Below are positions 9,256 to 19,918 of a stretch of DNA of 64,000 nt, one piece after another. A program made the position numbers and the translations under genes. The notes below the pieces were generated by a model. That model was not told the DNA's origin, made no database searches, and was given only the letters and a program-made list of their open reading frames with translations. How positions within the stretch are numbered: the first letter of the stretch is position 1; every line of letters begins with the position of its first letter. Origin of the DNA: Platerodrilus igneus (taxonomy: Eukaryota; Arthropoda; Insecta; Coleoptera; Lycidae); assembly GCA_036346225.1 (NCBI GenBank), contig JARFIW010001089.1:1240001-1304000 (forward strand). The letters run 5' to 3'.

Positions 9256-10062
9256 ATGCCTATAAAGCGTAGCCATTTAGTAGCTCCAAATAAAAAGAAG
9301 TTTGCTGTAGTAAATAGTGTTGTGGTGCTTAGGATAGATATAGGAGATTTAAGCTGTGAACAGGAGTTTGTAATTGTACCTGGACTGAAGTTTCAGAGCA
9401 TTTTAGGTGTTGACTGTATGATGAAGTTAGGGGTTTTGATAGATATGGAAAGGAAGGTAATAAAGATTAAGGATAGGGTAGTGCCATGGAAGGGCAGTTA
9501 TGAAGTCACAGAGGATGACACGGGGTTCAGTATTAATGTAGTAGAGGTAGAGGATGATGAAGTAAAACAGATCAACACAATAAGATGTCCAGAGGATAGG
9601 AGAGTAGAGGTTCAAGCTTTAGTACAAGAAAATGCAGAAGTAGTGGGGGTAGAAGCAGCATATCAGGAGCAGGTGAAGGCAGAATTATTTTCGACGAGGT
9701 TAAGTGGCAAGTTTGTTTTTAATAAAGTAGATTTAAGGGATTCATTCTGGCGGATTCCATTACACAAAAATTCTAGAAGGTACAAAGGATTTTCCGTAGA
9801 GGGAAAAATCGAGAATTGTAAAGTAGTATCGTTTGGTTTGTCGGCAGAAAGGGAAACAATAATAAATGAGAAACAGACAAGTGTAGGGACTAAAGAAGAA
9901 GCAATATTTAAAAATCAGGATAATAGGGATGATAAGTTTATTGTAGGTGAGATAACAGGGATGTTAAGTGTAGATATAGAAGGGGGAGAAATAGGGATGA
10001 AGAGTATTAGGATGGTAAGAAGAAAGACTTGGAGGGTCAAGAAGAGAGTTAGATTTAAATAG
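9256..10062 (+). pseudogene. Ty3/gypsy pol remnant: protease C-half fused to RT fragment
   Basis: A 268-codon open frame. Residues 35-80 (FVIVPGLKFQSILGVDCMMK, then LGVLIDMERKVIKIKD) match the C-terminal half of a gypsy-type retropepsin; the DTGA active-site half is missing. Residues 145-198 (LSGKFVFNKVDLRDSFWRIP ... VVSFGLSA) match a central RT block (LSGK.VF.KLDLR.SFWQIPL). Between them the normal ~80-100 residues of RT fingers, including the K..G..R motif, are absent, so an internal deletion joined the two domains in frame. The tail after residue 200 is purine-rich and not RT-like; the catalytic YxDD is absent. Not functional. Confidence 0.7.
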
Positions 10063-10480
10063 GATAAGAATAGAATAGGTGTAGATAGAAGAGTAGAAGT
10101 AAGTGTTTATAGAAAATAAAGCTAGGTATAGGATAAATATGGGAGATAATTAGGAATAGGTTTAGGATGAGGATAAAGAGTAAATGTAGGAAGAAAATAA
10201 GATAGGTTAAGTATAGATATTTCATATAGGATTAGGTAGGGGGAAGTAAAGTATAGTGAAGATTAGTTAAAAGATAGGGATAGGATAGGTATATAGGATG
10301 TATATAGAATTAGATGGATAAGTAGGATGAAGTTAGGGATAATTTCAGTTTATAGAATTAGGTGAGAGTTAGGAATAGGATAGGGATATAGGATAGGTGT
10401 AAATATTTTTTTTTGATTGGAGACAAAGTTAGGTAAGTTAGATAGATAAGGGTAGAGAGAGATAGGCAGTTTTTTTTTGT
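9870..10480. repeat. Purine-rich strand-asymmetric tract with AGGATAGG-like repeats
   Basis: For about 600 bases the plus strand is overwhelmingly A and G with scattered T and almost no C, built on variants of TAGGATA, GGATAGG and GATAGG. It overlaps the end of the protease/RT frame and replaces the expected rest of pol. It may be an expanded polypurine region of the element or a degenerate minisatellite; homopurine strands of this kind can form triplex structures (inference). Confidence 0.65.
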
Positions 10481-12699
10481 AATTTTTTTTTGTCTAAATG
10501 TTTTATATTTGAAGTCAAATAAGTGGGATTATTTGTATTCAAATAGGGGGAAAATACTCATATTTAGACCAGGGTAGAAAATTAAATAATCACATCAAAT
10601 AATTTTAATCACCGTGTATAAGGAATTTCATTAAATAATACGCGTTATTAAAACCATGAAGCATAAATAAACTCGGTTGTTTCAGTAAAAATAAGAAATT
10701 TAAATTATTTATAAGACGCTTTATATCAAAAGAAGCAGTATTGAAAAGCTCTGCGTATAATGTAATTATTCCTAAACAAATGGAAATTACGTGCAAAGTT
10801 TATATTAATTAACCCTATTTTAAGTAACCGGTAGTAAAACAAAGTGTACATATAATAATTAATATTTAAGTTGTATTCGCTAAAAATGAAAAGGATAGAA
10901 ATCAATTTTAATTGGAGTTAATTAAACCGTTAATAACATATAATACCTATAGAAACTTGTAAAAACCCAAGATTAAAATACCACGGAATAAGGCTCTGAG
11001 AATTAATATTATTTTGAACACCTGCGTAGTTTAAATATCACATACGGCGTAAAGTTTGCAGATAATTAATGTTTCAAAGAATCTTGGGGAAAACGTCGCA
11101 TAATAGTTACGAGAATTGCTAAAGCTGGGTTATTTCACACTCCATGTGGACTAAAATAATCGATAATGAAGAGTGTCAATTTGCATCAATAAGAACAGGT
11201 TAGATAGAGACAGATAAAATGCCTCAAGCAAAGACACATATTGGAAAAGGCGGGATTTAAGCAACGTCATGGGGTTGCGATTGGTTAAAAATAGGATGCA
11301 TATATGAGAGGTAGAAACAACAATTTCTGTACAAAATCAATTAGTTTTTCTCGGACATGCTTGCGTGCCGTGTGGAAATTTTCTGAGATTTAAATGGGGC
11401 GAGTGAAAATTCATAAAAATCGACGTGCAAGCGACAGACTGGGAACATACAATGAGAAATTCTTTAGAATTACCCGTTTTGGGGAACAGAGCGACGTGCC
11501 GGCTATTCGCTATATATACGGAGATGAATATAAACAAACTCTCTTAGACTCTTAGACTTTTGACGATTCGATGCGTTAAAAGCTCGTACATACGCGACTT
11601 GATTGAAAATGTTAAACCGTGCATTTTAGTTTGATTAAATAATTTAAAGTTTGCTAGTATATTTTAGTGATTCAAAATAGCTTATTATTTACGTGCTAAC
11701 ATGAATGTACTTCAGTGCACTTAGATACAAGGTAATAAAATTTAGTTTCACTGTACCAATTAGCAAAATTTACAACGACGAAGGTATACACAAAAGTAGG
11801 CAGTTTTGGCGTATATTGGTGACAGAAGCATGAATTTCTTTGCTATTTTTCGGGGGTGTTAATAATTAAATGGTTCAAATACGTGTCTGGATCCATGAAA
11901 CAAGGGTCAGATAAACACAGATGAGTTCCGGAAAGGCCCAGAAACGACTTTGAATGGATGGTGATGGAGAAAATTTTGATAGCGTAGAGAATCAGAAGCC
12001 GTAAATATAATCCTGTTGAATGGTGTGATTAACTAAAGAAACGATACTTTGAAGCTACGAGGACAGTAACCTTCAGGTAAATTATACTATTTTGTTTGAC
12101 ATTTTTGTGTGTATTGAATGACTTTATAATTGATTTACTTTGAATGGACATTAGTGAAATTGTTCTAACCATAAAAGTTTAATTTTAAGATAAAATTTGC
12201 TTGTTTAAGTAAAAAGGGGTATTTTGTTTTGATGTTCGGGAATATGATGAAAATTTGGGTATGTCTTTGAGCTCAATTAGACGAACCTGGTCAATTAACG
12301 TAAAGGGGTGGTAGATGCTCCCTTTATACTCAGACTCCGGTCTGCTTATATTGTTATATTAATTAATAGGCATCCAACAAGGACTTTAATTCTGGATGCA
12401 CATTAAAATGATAATAAAATTAATCTTGAAATTCTTTTTAAAACTGAATTTTATGCTGAAATTTAATTTGAAAATTTAATGTATTCTGAATATTGATGTA
12501 AATAGAGTTAACGTTGATGTTTGTGGTAGGAATGTGTTGTTTAATTTTATGAATGAGGAGGTTTATAAAATTAGGTGAGCGGCCGAGGCGAAAAGCGTAG
12601 TTCACGGATTTTGGAGGTTTCACAGCATAATTTGACGCCCAATCTGTGGGGCTCGAATGTTTTTAGGACCAGTTCCCGCATTCAAAGAATATCACAGCA

Positions 12700-12711
12700 A
12701 TATATATATAT
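12700..12711. repeat. Short (AT)n between units 1 and 2
   Basis: Twelve bases of pure AT separate CACAGCA (end of unit 1) from TGCCGTGGAACC (terminus of inverted unit 2). Confidence 0.8.
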
Positions 12712-14364
12712 TGCCGTGGAACCTTTATAAATCGTCGTGGAAGTCGGGACAGTCTCTAAATTCTCTATTTAGATTCGTGCCCTACCAGGGCCAACATAAA
12801 ATTTTCGAAAAAAAAAAAAAATTAAAAAATTTCTTACCCCTCTTAATGAGATCGCCTTCGAATTCCTTCAGCTTCTCTGGCTAGCTCAGCTGAGCTTCTT
12901 CTCGAATACCTAAATTTACAGACATATCTCTTTCACACTCGCACACCATTCAATAAAACTACCAAATAATACCACAACCATACAACCTTTTATTTACACC
13001 CATTAACAGATAAATTATATTCACATGTGTTAAAACAGTTTGATACAATAATTATAAAACTCAAATTATGGTATGTTTTAAAAGTTCTTGATTTTTCTAA
13101 TAATTTTTAAACAAATTCAATGAGATATGAGTAGATGGGTTCCACATGTTACCCTAAATTTATTTCACACTGGAGTATGGTGAGCTCATTATAACCCAGT
13201 TCAGTTTGTATATGTCTTTTAAACCTTGCATAGAATAAAACAAAATTTACACACCCGTTTACCCTTAACAATTCAATTTTTATTCTGACTAAAATTTTGG
13301 ATGTTTTAAATACACTCTTTTTCAATATTCAACATCAATAAATTGTCTAGTACATGTATCTTTTACAATAAGTTTCTACAACCATAATTATGCCACCAAA
13401 AAAAAGTCAACCACACAGCACAAAATTTCATAAATGTTTATAAAACAACAGAAATTTCAAATAAATTACCTGGAGAATTCTTCAGTCTTCCTTCCCGTCA
13501 GAGATGAGTGCCAGAACCCCTCGGCTTCGTTTCCATTCACCGTGCTACTCAGTGGATCCACAGGCCTCTACCATCTGCTATCTCTGCAAGCTATGCGCCT
13601 CGTCTCACAGTACCATTCCATATATCATGCATACAAACTCGATTACTTGTGGTGCTTACCCCCATATATCATGCTTCCAGTTAATGATTTTTGTGTTATA
13701 GTAGCCAGATCTTTATTAATTTAATACGCACTACTCGTACTTCACGTCAATAATTAGAGGTCCGCTACTACTGTTTTATACATGCAGCCACTATATTTAC
13801 GGTAACATAATCACATACATAAAATACTCACACAAAGCTTTACTGTTATGGTGGTCTGAATCGGCATTCAGCACTTTATCAAAGTAATGGAAAAGAGAAA
13901 AGAAGAGAGCCTTAATAACCTAGGTTGGGTATTTATATCCTTTTTAAACCCCCCTAGTGGACGTGCTTCCTACGAAAAGCTTATTTTCAAAACGAATTCC
14001 AAAAATTTCTAATATAACCATCTCTAAATTCGTAAAATTTGTTCCGTCCTACGTGCTGTATATCCCTAATTCACTTTCAACCTTCGCGTTTGCGTACGTT
14101 TGGAAAACTGTCTGCTTTCAACCAATGAAACAATTCTCTGCCGTCACAAACTCCGCCTAAGTTCTATTTATCTCTGTTCTGAGCATGTTTGTTGTCTCGT
14201 TCAAAACCCCACTTGAGTTACAGAAATGAAGAGAGGAATCTGGGTAAGAAATTTTTTTTTTGAAAAATTTTTTCTATTGTGTGCAATTTTCGATTTTTAG
14301 AAAATTAATAAATTTTCGAATGTATTTTTGTTACTGAGATTCGATTTACAGAGGTTACACGGCA
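12712..14364 (-). mobile_element. LTR-like unit 2, inverted relative to its neighbours
   Basis: Its reverse complement starts TGCCGTGTAACCTCTG and ends AAAGGTTCCACGGCA, again TG...CA between (AT)n runs. Several blocks match unit 4 in reverse: ATGAGCTCACCATACTCCAG with an adjacent GTG.AATAAAT.TAGGGT (against 16548-16590), GAAGCCGAGGGGTTCTGG (13516-13533 against 16212), and CAGCTGAGCTAGCCAG (12877-12892 against 16840-16855). The AATAAA in the first block is a plausible polyadenylation signal and GGATATAAATACCC (complement of 13929-13942) a plausible TATA box. Frames in this segment are shadows without recognisable domains. Confidence 0.6.
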
Positions 14365-14379
14365 ATATATATATATATG

Positions 14380-14434
<55 letters not shown>
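14365..14434. repeat. (AT)n microsatellite left of the hairpin
   Basis: An AT run with two G interruptions joining the terminus of unit 2 (CACGGCA) to the left arm of the hairpin. Confidence 0.9.
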
Positions 14435-14436
<2 letters not shown>

Positions 14437-14875
14437 AAGAATGAAATTTAATGGCAAGTGACTCAATATTAGCCACAAGGGCATCCTGTCGACGCGTTTC
14501 GCCCTAATTGGGGCTCATCAGGACAGGAGTAGCAAAGATGATATATTTCACACGAACACATTATGGGAAGTACAGCATCACCTAGCCCACAATTTGTGTC
14601 TTCGTGCTGTTTCACCTGACTTTGCAGGCAGATCAACTGCCTGTTGATCTGGATCTCCTCCGTGCCAACTATTGATAAAACCTGCAAAGTCAGGTGAAAC
14701 AGCACGAAGGCACAAATTGTGGGCTAGGTGATGCTGTACTTCCCATAATGTGTTCGTGTGAAATATTACATCTTTGCTACTCCTGTCCTGATGAGCCCCA
14801 ATTAGGGCAAAACGCGACAGGATGCCCTTGTTGCTAATATTGAGTCACTTGCCATTAAATTTCATTCTTTGATAT
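14431..14875. mobile_element. Long hairpin: 198/195 bp inverted arms, 52 base loop
   Basis: Positions 14431-14628 and 14681-14875 are near-perfect reverse complements (ATATCAAAGAATGAAATTTA against its complement at the far end; CTGACTTTGCAGG against CCTGCAAAGTCAG at the centre). The loop contains a second perfect 9 bp stem (CAGATCAAC / GTTGATCTG, 14629-14651). Each arm carries ACGCGTTTCGCCC(TAATTGGGGCTCATCAGGA) or a slight variant, a motif also typical of Penelope-type and other foldback ends. The arms retain very high identity, so formation or gene conversion is recent. A frame covering the left arm is a shadow. Confidence 0.85.
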
Positions 14876-14902
14876 TATTTTAAGACTCAAATTTTCTTAT
14901 TC

Positions 14903-14930
<28 letters not shown>
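14903..14930. repeat. (TA)n microsatellite before unit 4
   Basis: Pure TA run ending directly at TGTTATGGATTC. Confidence 0.9.
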
Positions 14931-14934
<4 letters not shown>

Positions 14935-16992
14935 ATGGATTCAAAGGATTAAATTTGGGGTGAGCTATGCAATGTTAAACACCCTGTATAGAAAAAGGAA
15001 CAATTTATTATTTCATTTATTTAATTTAAACGGATACGTATTGACGTAATTTTATAATTAATGATTGAAAAGTAATAAGTTCATAAAGAAAACCAGTTTT
15101 TAAAAACAAATAGAAACGCATAATTAATTTAATATATGTTAATTCAACGTGTAATAGCATTGGAAAGCACGCCAGAGTATAGACAATCAATAATCCGAAG
15201 GCAAAAGGGTTCGTGGTAGCAGACGAGGTCGTCAATTGTATCGAATACCGTGAAATATAAGCTCCTAGAATTGTTGTTTAAACGATCGATAATTAAGAAC
15301 ACCTGCATGTTTAAAAAGGTTACCTTCGTCAAATTTATAAACATAATAAAGCGGGTTTCATAGAATATATTTCCAACCGTCAGTTGCTTGAATAAGCAAG
15401 CTAACAAAGTTTCTTAAAGAGAGGAGGAGATGCACGATCAATAATACGCTACAGATAAAGATGGGTATAAAAGCATTGGTTTCAAAACGCACGTTTGTAT
15501 CCACGTGGAGTCATGCGATTTTATATAACTCAAGCGAGGTTTGGAACGCGACATCTAATATGCATAAGACAGAGATAAAAATATTACAGGCGGAGTTTTA
15601 TGACCACACAGGACTGTATCATTGGTTGAAATAGATAGTTTTACAACGGACGAACACGCGACAAGTGAAAGCGCTTTTTCGGATTAAATTGCGCGTTTAC
15701 GAGGTAAATTTCTGGAAGCTTTAAGTCAGTTAAATTAAAATTTGCAGAAATATTATTTTAAATTAAGTATTTCGCGCAAAGAGTGGCCCGAGAAGTGGCA
15801 TTTCGAATAGTATAAATACTTTAAGAAAATTAGCATCGTCCTTTTTGTATTCTGATTGCTCTTTGTATTTTCATCGCTTTAGTCTACGTATAATGATCCG
15901 CTGAGATTATAGTACAGGCTTGTGAGTATTGAAAAAGTGTATAATTCAGTAAAAATAATATCAGCACTTATAACGTGTAGTTATAACGTGTGTAGTGTCG
16001 AATGAATTAAATTAACCGAGGTCCAACTAATAACGTGACAAGCTAATAAAGCAATAAACAAAAGTATAATATACGTGAATTTGGATGCTGGGATGGAATA
16101 GTAATTGGTAGCAACAAGCTCGGCGTATACTGAGGTTATCATCTATCTGGAGGATTAGTGCGCATAACCACGAAGCCAAGGGGTTCTGGAGGATCAGAGC
16201 GCATAACCACGAAGCCGAGGGGTTCTGGGAGGATAAAGCATCATCAAAGGAGATGGGACTTGAAGCATTTTCCAGGTAACTCATTTGAATTTGCTGTTAT
16301 TTGATAAACTGTTGGAATTATTTGTGATGTGTGAGTGAACTTTGATGGTTATTTATGGTTAATATAACGTATCGGAAAAGATACGTGTACTTGACAATTA
16401 TGAAGGTTTTTTAAATATTGAAAAAAAGGTGTATGTAAAGCTTACAAAATTGCATTATGAATTTCAATTGGATTGTTAAAGGTACATGGGTTTATTAATT
16501 TATAGTAATTTTATGCAAGGTAAAAGGCATACATTAATAAACTGGGTTATTATGAGCTCACCAAACTCCAGTGTGTAATAAATATAGGGTATTATTTGGG
16601 GCCCATTTCCTCCTGTTATATTAAATGTGTTTGCAATTAAAAATTTTAATCACGGACTTTACACAAATATCACTTATTGAGTTGTAATTAGTGTACCAAA
16701 CTGTAAATATCTGTAAATAATTGTTTGTAAATAGAGGTAAATAAAGATTGTATGATTGTTGTATTATTATGTGCTTTTATTGAATGATGTATGAGTGGGA
16801 AAGAAAAATAATTGTAAATTTAGGTATACGAGAAGAGGCACAGCTGAGCTAGCCAGGGAAGCTGCAGAAGATTGTTGCAGCAGAAGAATCAGGGTAAGAA
16901 TTTTTTTTTGTTGTGAACTTTTTATTTTTTTTTGAAAAGTATTTAATGACTCACTCTCGATTATTAAAACCTTGAATCCCCGTGCCACAACA
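14931..16992 (+). mobile_element. LTR-like unit 4 (best preserved, 2062 bp, TG...CA)
   Basis: Begins TGTTATGGATTCAAAGG and ends CTTGAATCCCCGTGCCACAACA in two pieces, so the termini are imperfect inverted repeats ending TG/CA, flanked on both sides by (AT)n. It has the order expected of an LTR: a TATA-like GTATAAATACTTT at 15811, an AATAAAT within CCAGTGTGTAATAAATATAG near 16577, and no internal coding region. The nearly duplicated GAAGCC.AGGGGTTCTGG at 16168 and 16212 lies downstream of the putative start. It is probably a solo LTR of the gypsy-like family whose pol remnant lies in unit 1. Confidence 0.6.

Positions 16993-17047
<55 letters not shown>
16993..17047. repeat. (AT)n microsatellite after unit 4
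   Basis: AT run with one G interruption joining CCACAACA to the 3' end of an antisense Penelope-like element. Confidence 0.9.
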
Positions 17048-17050
<3 letters not shown>

Positions 17051-18420
17051 GGTATGTTTCTTGACCTTTTATTTATCAAATCAATAAAAATATTCTTGAG
17101 ATATAGGTCATTTATTAAAATATAAAATTATATCAACATATATTACGCGTTTCGGTCTTATTAACCTTGATCACATATTAAAAATCTAAAAAATATTATA
17201 TATAGTTAATTAATAAAACTTACAAAATCTTACGTGTAATTTACATTTGTTTTGCATTCTACTAGACTATAATGAATGGTGAAATTTATACTAGTGTTAA
17301 TATGTCCAAGCAGTATCAGTATAGATAAGATTATTTTTACATAAAGATGTGTTAATTCCTATATAATTGATTATTATTTAGTACATTTGTAAAAGTTTAA
17401 TAAAAATTTTTTATTTTCATATGTATAGGGTGTTTTACTTAAATTGTGTTAGTTAGAATCGTAATATAAAAATTAAACGGCTTTATATTAATGTTAGTCA
17501 TTCTTTAAAATCATTTTTAAAAATTATGTGAAATATTATAATTTATTTAATGTATTAAATTTTAAAAATTATTATGTCAGATAATCGTGTATGTTTCTAT
17601 TGTTCTATGTTATTGTTATATTAATGTGTGAACAATTAACTACTAAAAATTAAAATTAATATAACAAAAGAATAAAAACAAAACAAAAATAAAGTACTTG
17701 AAATATAACACAAGTGTAAAATATAAAATGCAATAAAATAAAATAATCTAACAATAAAAATAACAATAAATATCAATATAACTAAACAAATATAACTAAT
17801 ACAAATATAAATAAAATAAATGAATATAAATAATATAAATAAAATAAATATAATAATATAAATATAAATAAAATAAATAATAAAATCACACTATTGATAA
17901 TTTAAAATAAAGATAAAAATATATAAACCTGTAATGATAGGATGTACGCGTAAAAAATTGACTAGATATATAATGAATGATTTAATATTATTTGTGTATA
18001 TGATTGTGGTATATGTGTGTGAAATGTTCATGATCGGTTTTACAGTTTATACTATTATTTTGTCGTTGGATGTGAATTATTTCCAGTGTGTTTCGTTTGC
18101 TATCATTTTTTTCTGTGTCTATTATATTAGTATCTTCAAAGTCGAATTTATGCATTTCATTTAACGCGTGGTTAGTGAGGGCTGTATCTCTTTTATGCAT
18201 TCGAACGGAGTATTTATGTTCATAGATTCGTTTTTCAAGATATTGTTTTGTATTACTGATGTATGAGCTATTGCATCCTGTACAGTCTATTATTTATACA
18301 CAATGGGTTTTATTTTTTATAGGAGTTGGTGGCTTGAATTTTGTAAATAAGGCGTTGTTACTATTATTGGGTTTATGAACTAATTTTATATTATAGTGTT
18401 TTAAACAATTTTGAATTTTG
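17048..18420 (-). pseudogene. Penelope-like element, 3' part with GIY-YIG endonuclease
   Basis: Minus strand 18345-17988 reads, with one break, FTKFKPPTPIKNKTHCVYK, then CTGCNSSYISNTKQYLEKRI YEHKYSVRMHKRDTALT in two pieces, then HKFDFEDTNIIDTEKNDSKR and INCKTDHEHFTHIYH. This covers the linker and most of the GIY-YIG domain of PLEs up to its usual C-terminus; the normal YIG-Q-T is YISNT. From 17,150 to the left the antisense 3' region contains ACGCGTTTCGGTC (17145-17157), a sequence seen at PLE ends. RT is missing. 17480-17930 is A/T-rich low-complexity sequence rich in AAATAAATATAA repeats. Confidence 0.75.
17641..17930. repeat. A-rich low-complexity tract
   Basis: Nearly all A and T with short units such as AATAAATATAA and AAATAAAATA. 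It sits inside or just downstream of the antisense PLE coding end. No gene. Confidence 0.7.
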
Positions 18421-18649
18421 TGTGATAGCTGTTTATAGTATTTTATGCTTACATAATTTGTTTTTTGTTCTGTTTTGTTGTTATTTTTTATTCTGGGTTT
18501 ATAATAACTTAATAACTAAATCACAAACAATGTACATTATAGAAACTACGATACGTTCATTTTTAAAAATTTACATACAATTAATTTTTTATTGGTTAAC
18601 TTGTTCATTATTAAATATCCTTTATATTTAACCATGAGCTTTCAAGATC

Positions 18650-18920
18650 GTTTTATTTTGTAAATATAGTTTTTCATATAATGAGACCATACTTCATTTA
18701 ACCACTTATACATAATCCACATACCACGTAACGGTTGTTACTTGAAATAATCGGTAACATAAACGCTTGGAGATTAATTTCCTAATCAAAAATGCTTCAT
18801 TTTGTCATATCAAAGTGTCTACCTATACATTACATCTTGTATGTGTTTTAAAACCCTTTTTACCTATTAACTATGCCCTTATACATAAAGTTTCGCTATA
18901 CTAAATAATGTGACCTCGGG
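18650..18920. other. Gap without recognisable features
   Basis: AT-rich sequence between the antisense PLE and the gypsy integrase relic. No motif, repeat or frame that I can support. Confidence 0.5.
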
Positions 18921-18924
18921 AAAA

Positions 18925-19590
18925 TACTTCGACGTTAAAAAGACCCTGGAGAATGTCCGAGCAAGATTTTACTGGGTATGATGAATAAAAGAGTGGTGCC
19001 GTAAGTGTCAGCTGTGTGTAGCATCGAAATACCGTAAGGCCCCAATATGGCAATGCTACGTGGGGGAACACTTTTGAGAAAGTGGTAATTTATATTGTCG
19101 GTGAGATTGACTACGGGAATAAGTACATCTTGATTGCTATGGACTATTATACGAAGCAGACCGACCCATATGCTATACCAAATCAAGAAGCTGCAACCGG
19201 CGCTGATGTGATGGTAAAGAAACTGTTCTACCGTTTTGGAATTCCTATAGCGTTGTACGCCGATCAGTACAGAAATTATGAGTCATTGGTATTCTAAGAA
19301 GTTTGTCGGTTGCTGGGTATGAGAAAGATCCGAACAACACCATTGCACCCTGCATCTTTAGCAAGTGCCTTTCTAATATAGCTTCCCTACATCAGAGACA
19401 TTGGAACCAATTTATATTTATTTTAATAGGCCCATCGATCTTCGGTTCATGAGAGAACTAGACAAACACCTACGCGTGCTATACTGGGACACGAGATAGT
19501 CTACCATGCGATCTGAAGTTTGGGCGTAAGCCTGGAGATGACATCATTGTAGCTAGGAGTTGTTTATAAGGCTTGTATAATCAGTTTGAT
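18925..19590 (+). pseudogene. Ty3/gypsy integrase fragment
   Basis: Plus-strand pieces in shifting frames give NVRARFYWV and EWCRKCQLCVASKYRKAP (zinc-binding H2C2 region of integrase). They are followed from 19082 by VGEIDYGNKYILIAMDYYTK, YAIPNQEAATGADVMVKKLF, YADQYRNYESLVF and EVCRLLGMRKIRTTPLHP (catalytic core). The first catalytic Asp of the D-I-x-G-P motif region is aligned with VGEID; the second, usually SDQGRNFES, is ADQYRNYES. Later fragments (AHRSSVHE, RAILGHEI) follow the C-terminal core. Stops and at least three frame changes make it dead. The family is distinct from the errantivirus integrase at 39 kb. Confidence 0.75.
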
Positions 19591-19692
19591 AATAAAGAAC
19601 CGTTATTGTGCAAAAACAGTTTTCGTTAACAATATTTAAAATTATGTTTAATGTCTTGAAAATACTGTATTTCCCATACGACAAAAATATAT

Positions 19693-19697
19693 CAACC
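19693..19697. repeat. Target site duplication CAACC, left copy
   Basis: CAACC immediately precedes the BEL 5' LTR and the same five bases follow the 3' LTR at 28262-28266. A 5 bp duplication fits BEL/Pao integration. Confidence 0.8.
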
Positions 19698-19918
19698 TGG
19701 TAGCAAAAGCGATCATATTTATGCACATGCTGTAGATATAACGGTCAATGCTATTGTTAATTTTATTTAAGGGTGTTGGAAAGTCTCGGGTAAACGTTAT
19801 TTTTATCTTTTACGTTTTTAAAAAAAGGGTTAAAGCAGTTGTATCGCCGCGTTCGTAAGAGACGGTTGTCTCGTGTTATAATTTCAACCATGTAATAATA
19901 TTTCATTACAATTTAGTT

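Larger units (their letters stand above)
8792..12699 (+). mobile_element. LTR-like unit 1: truncated LTR, gypsy internal remnant, second LTR
   Basis: The first ~420 bases (8792-9210, containing GAAACACCCTGTATAG and GCTCCTAGAAATGTTGT...AACACCTGCATGTTT) match the first 380 bases of unit 4 at 14931. After an internal segment with a protease/RT reading frame and a purine-rich tract, the head block appears to restart near 10565 (ATCACCGTGTATAAGG; GAACACCTGCGTAGTTT at 11018). The sequence then runs to TATCACAGCA before another (AT)n. The simplest reading is a Ty3/gypsy element with a shortened 5' LTR (8792-9210) and a ~2.1 kb 3' LTR (about 10565-12699). A TATA-like CTATATATACGG lies at 11510 in the second LTR. 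Confidence 0.5.

Noticed and set aside
13434..14160. Frames of 65-96 codons on the plus strand
   Set aside because: They lie on the wrong strand of LTR-like unit 2 and show no domain.
14469..14705. 78-codon minus-strand frame
   Set aside because: It spans an arm of the hairpin and its loop; the codons are the inverted repeat itself.
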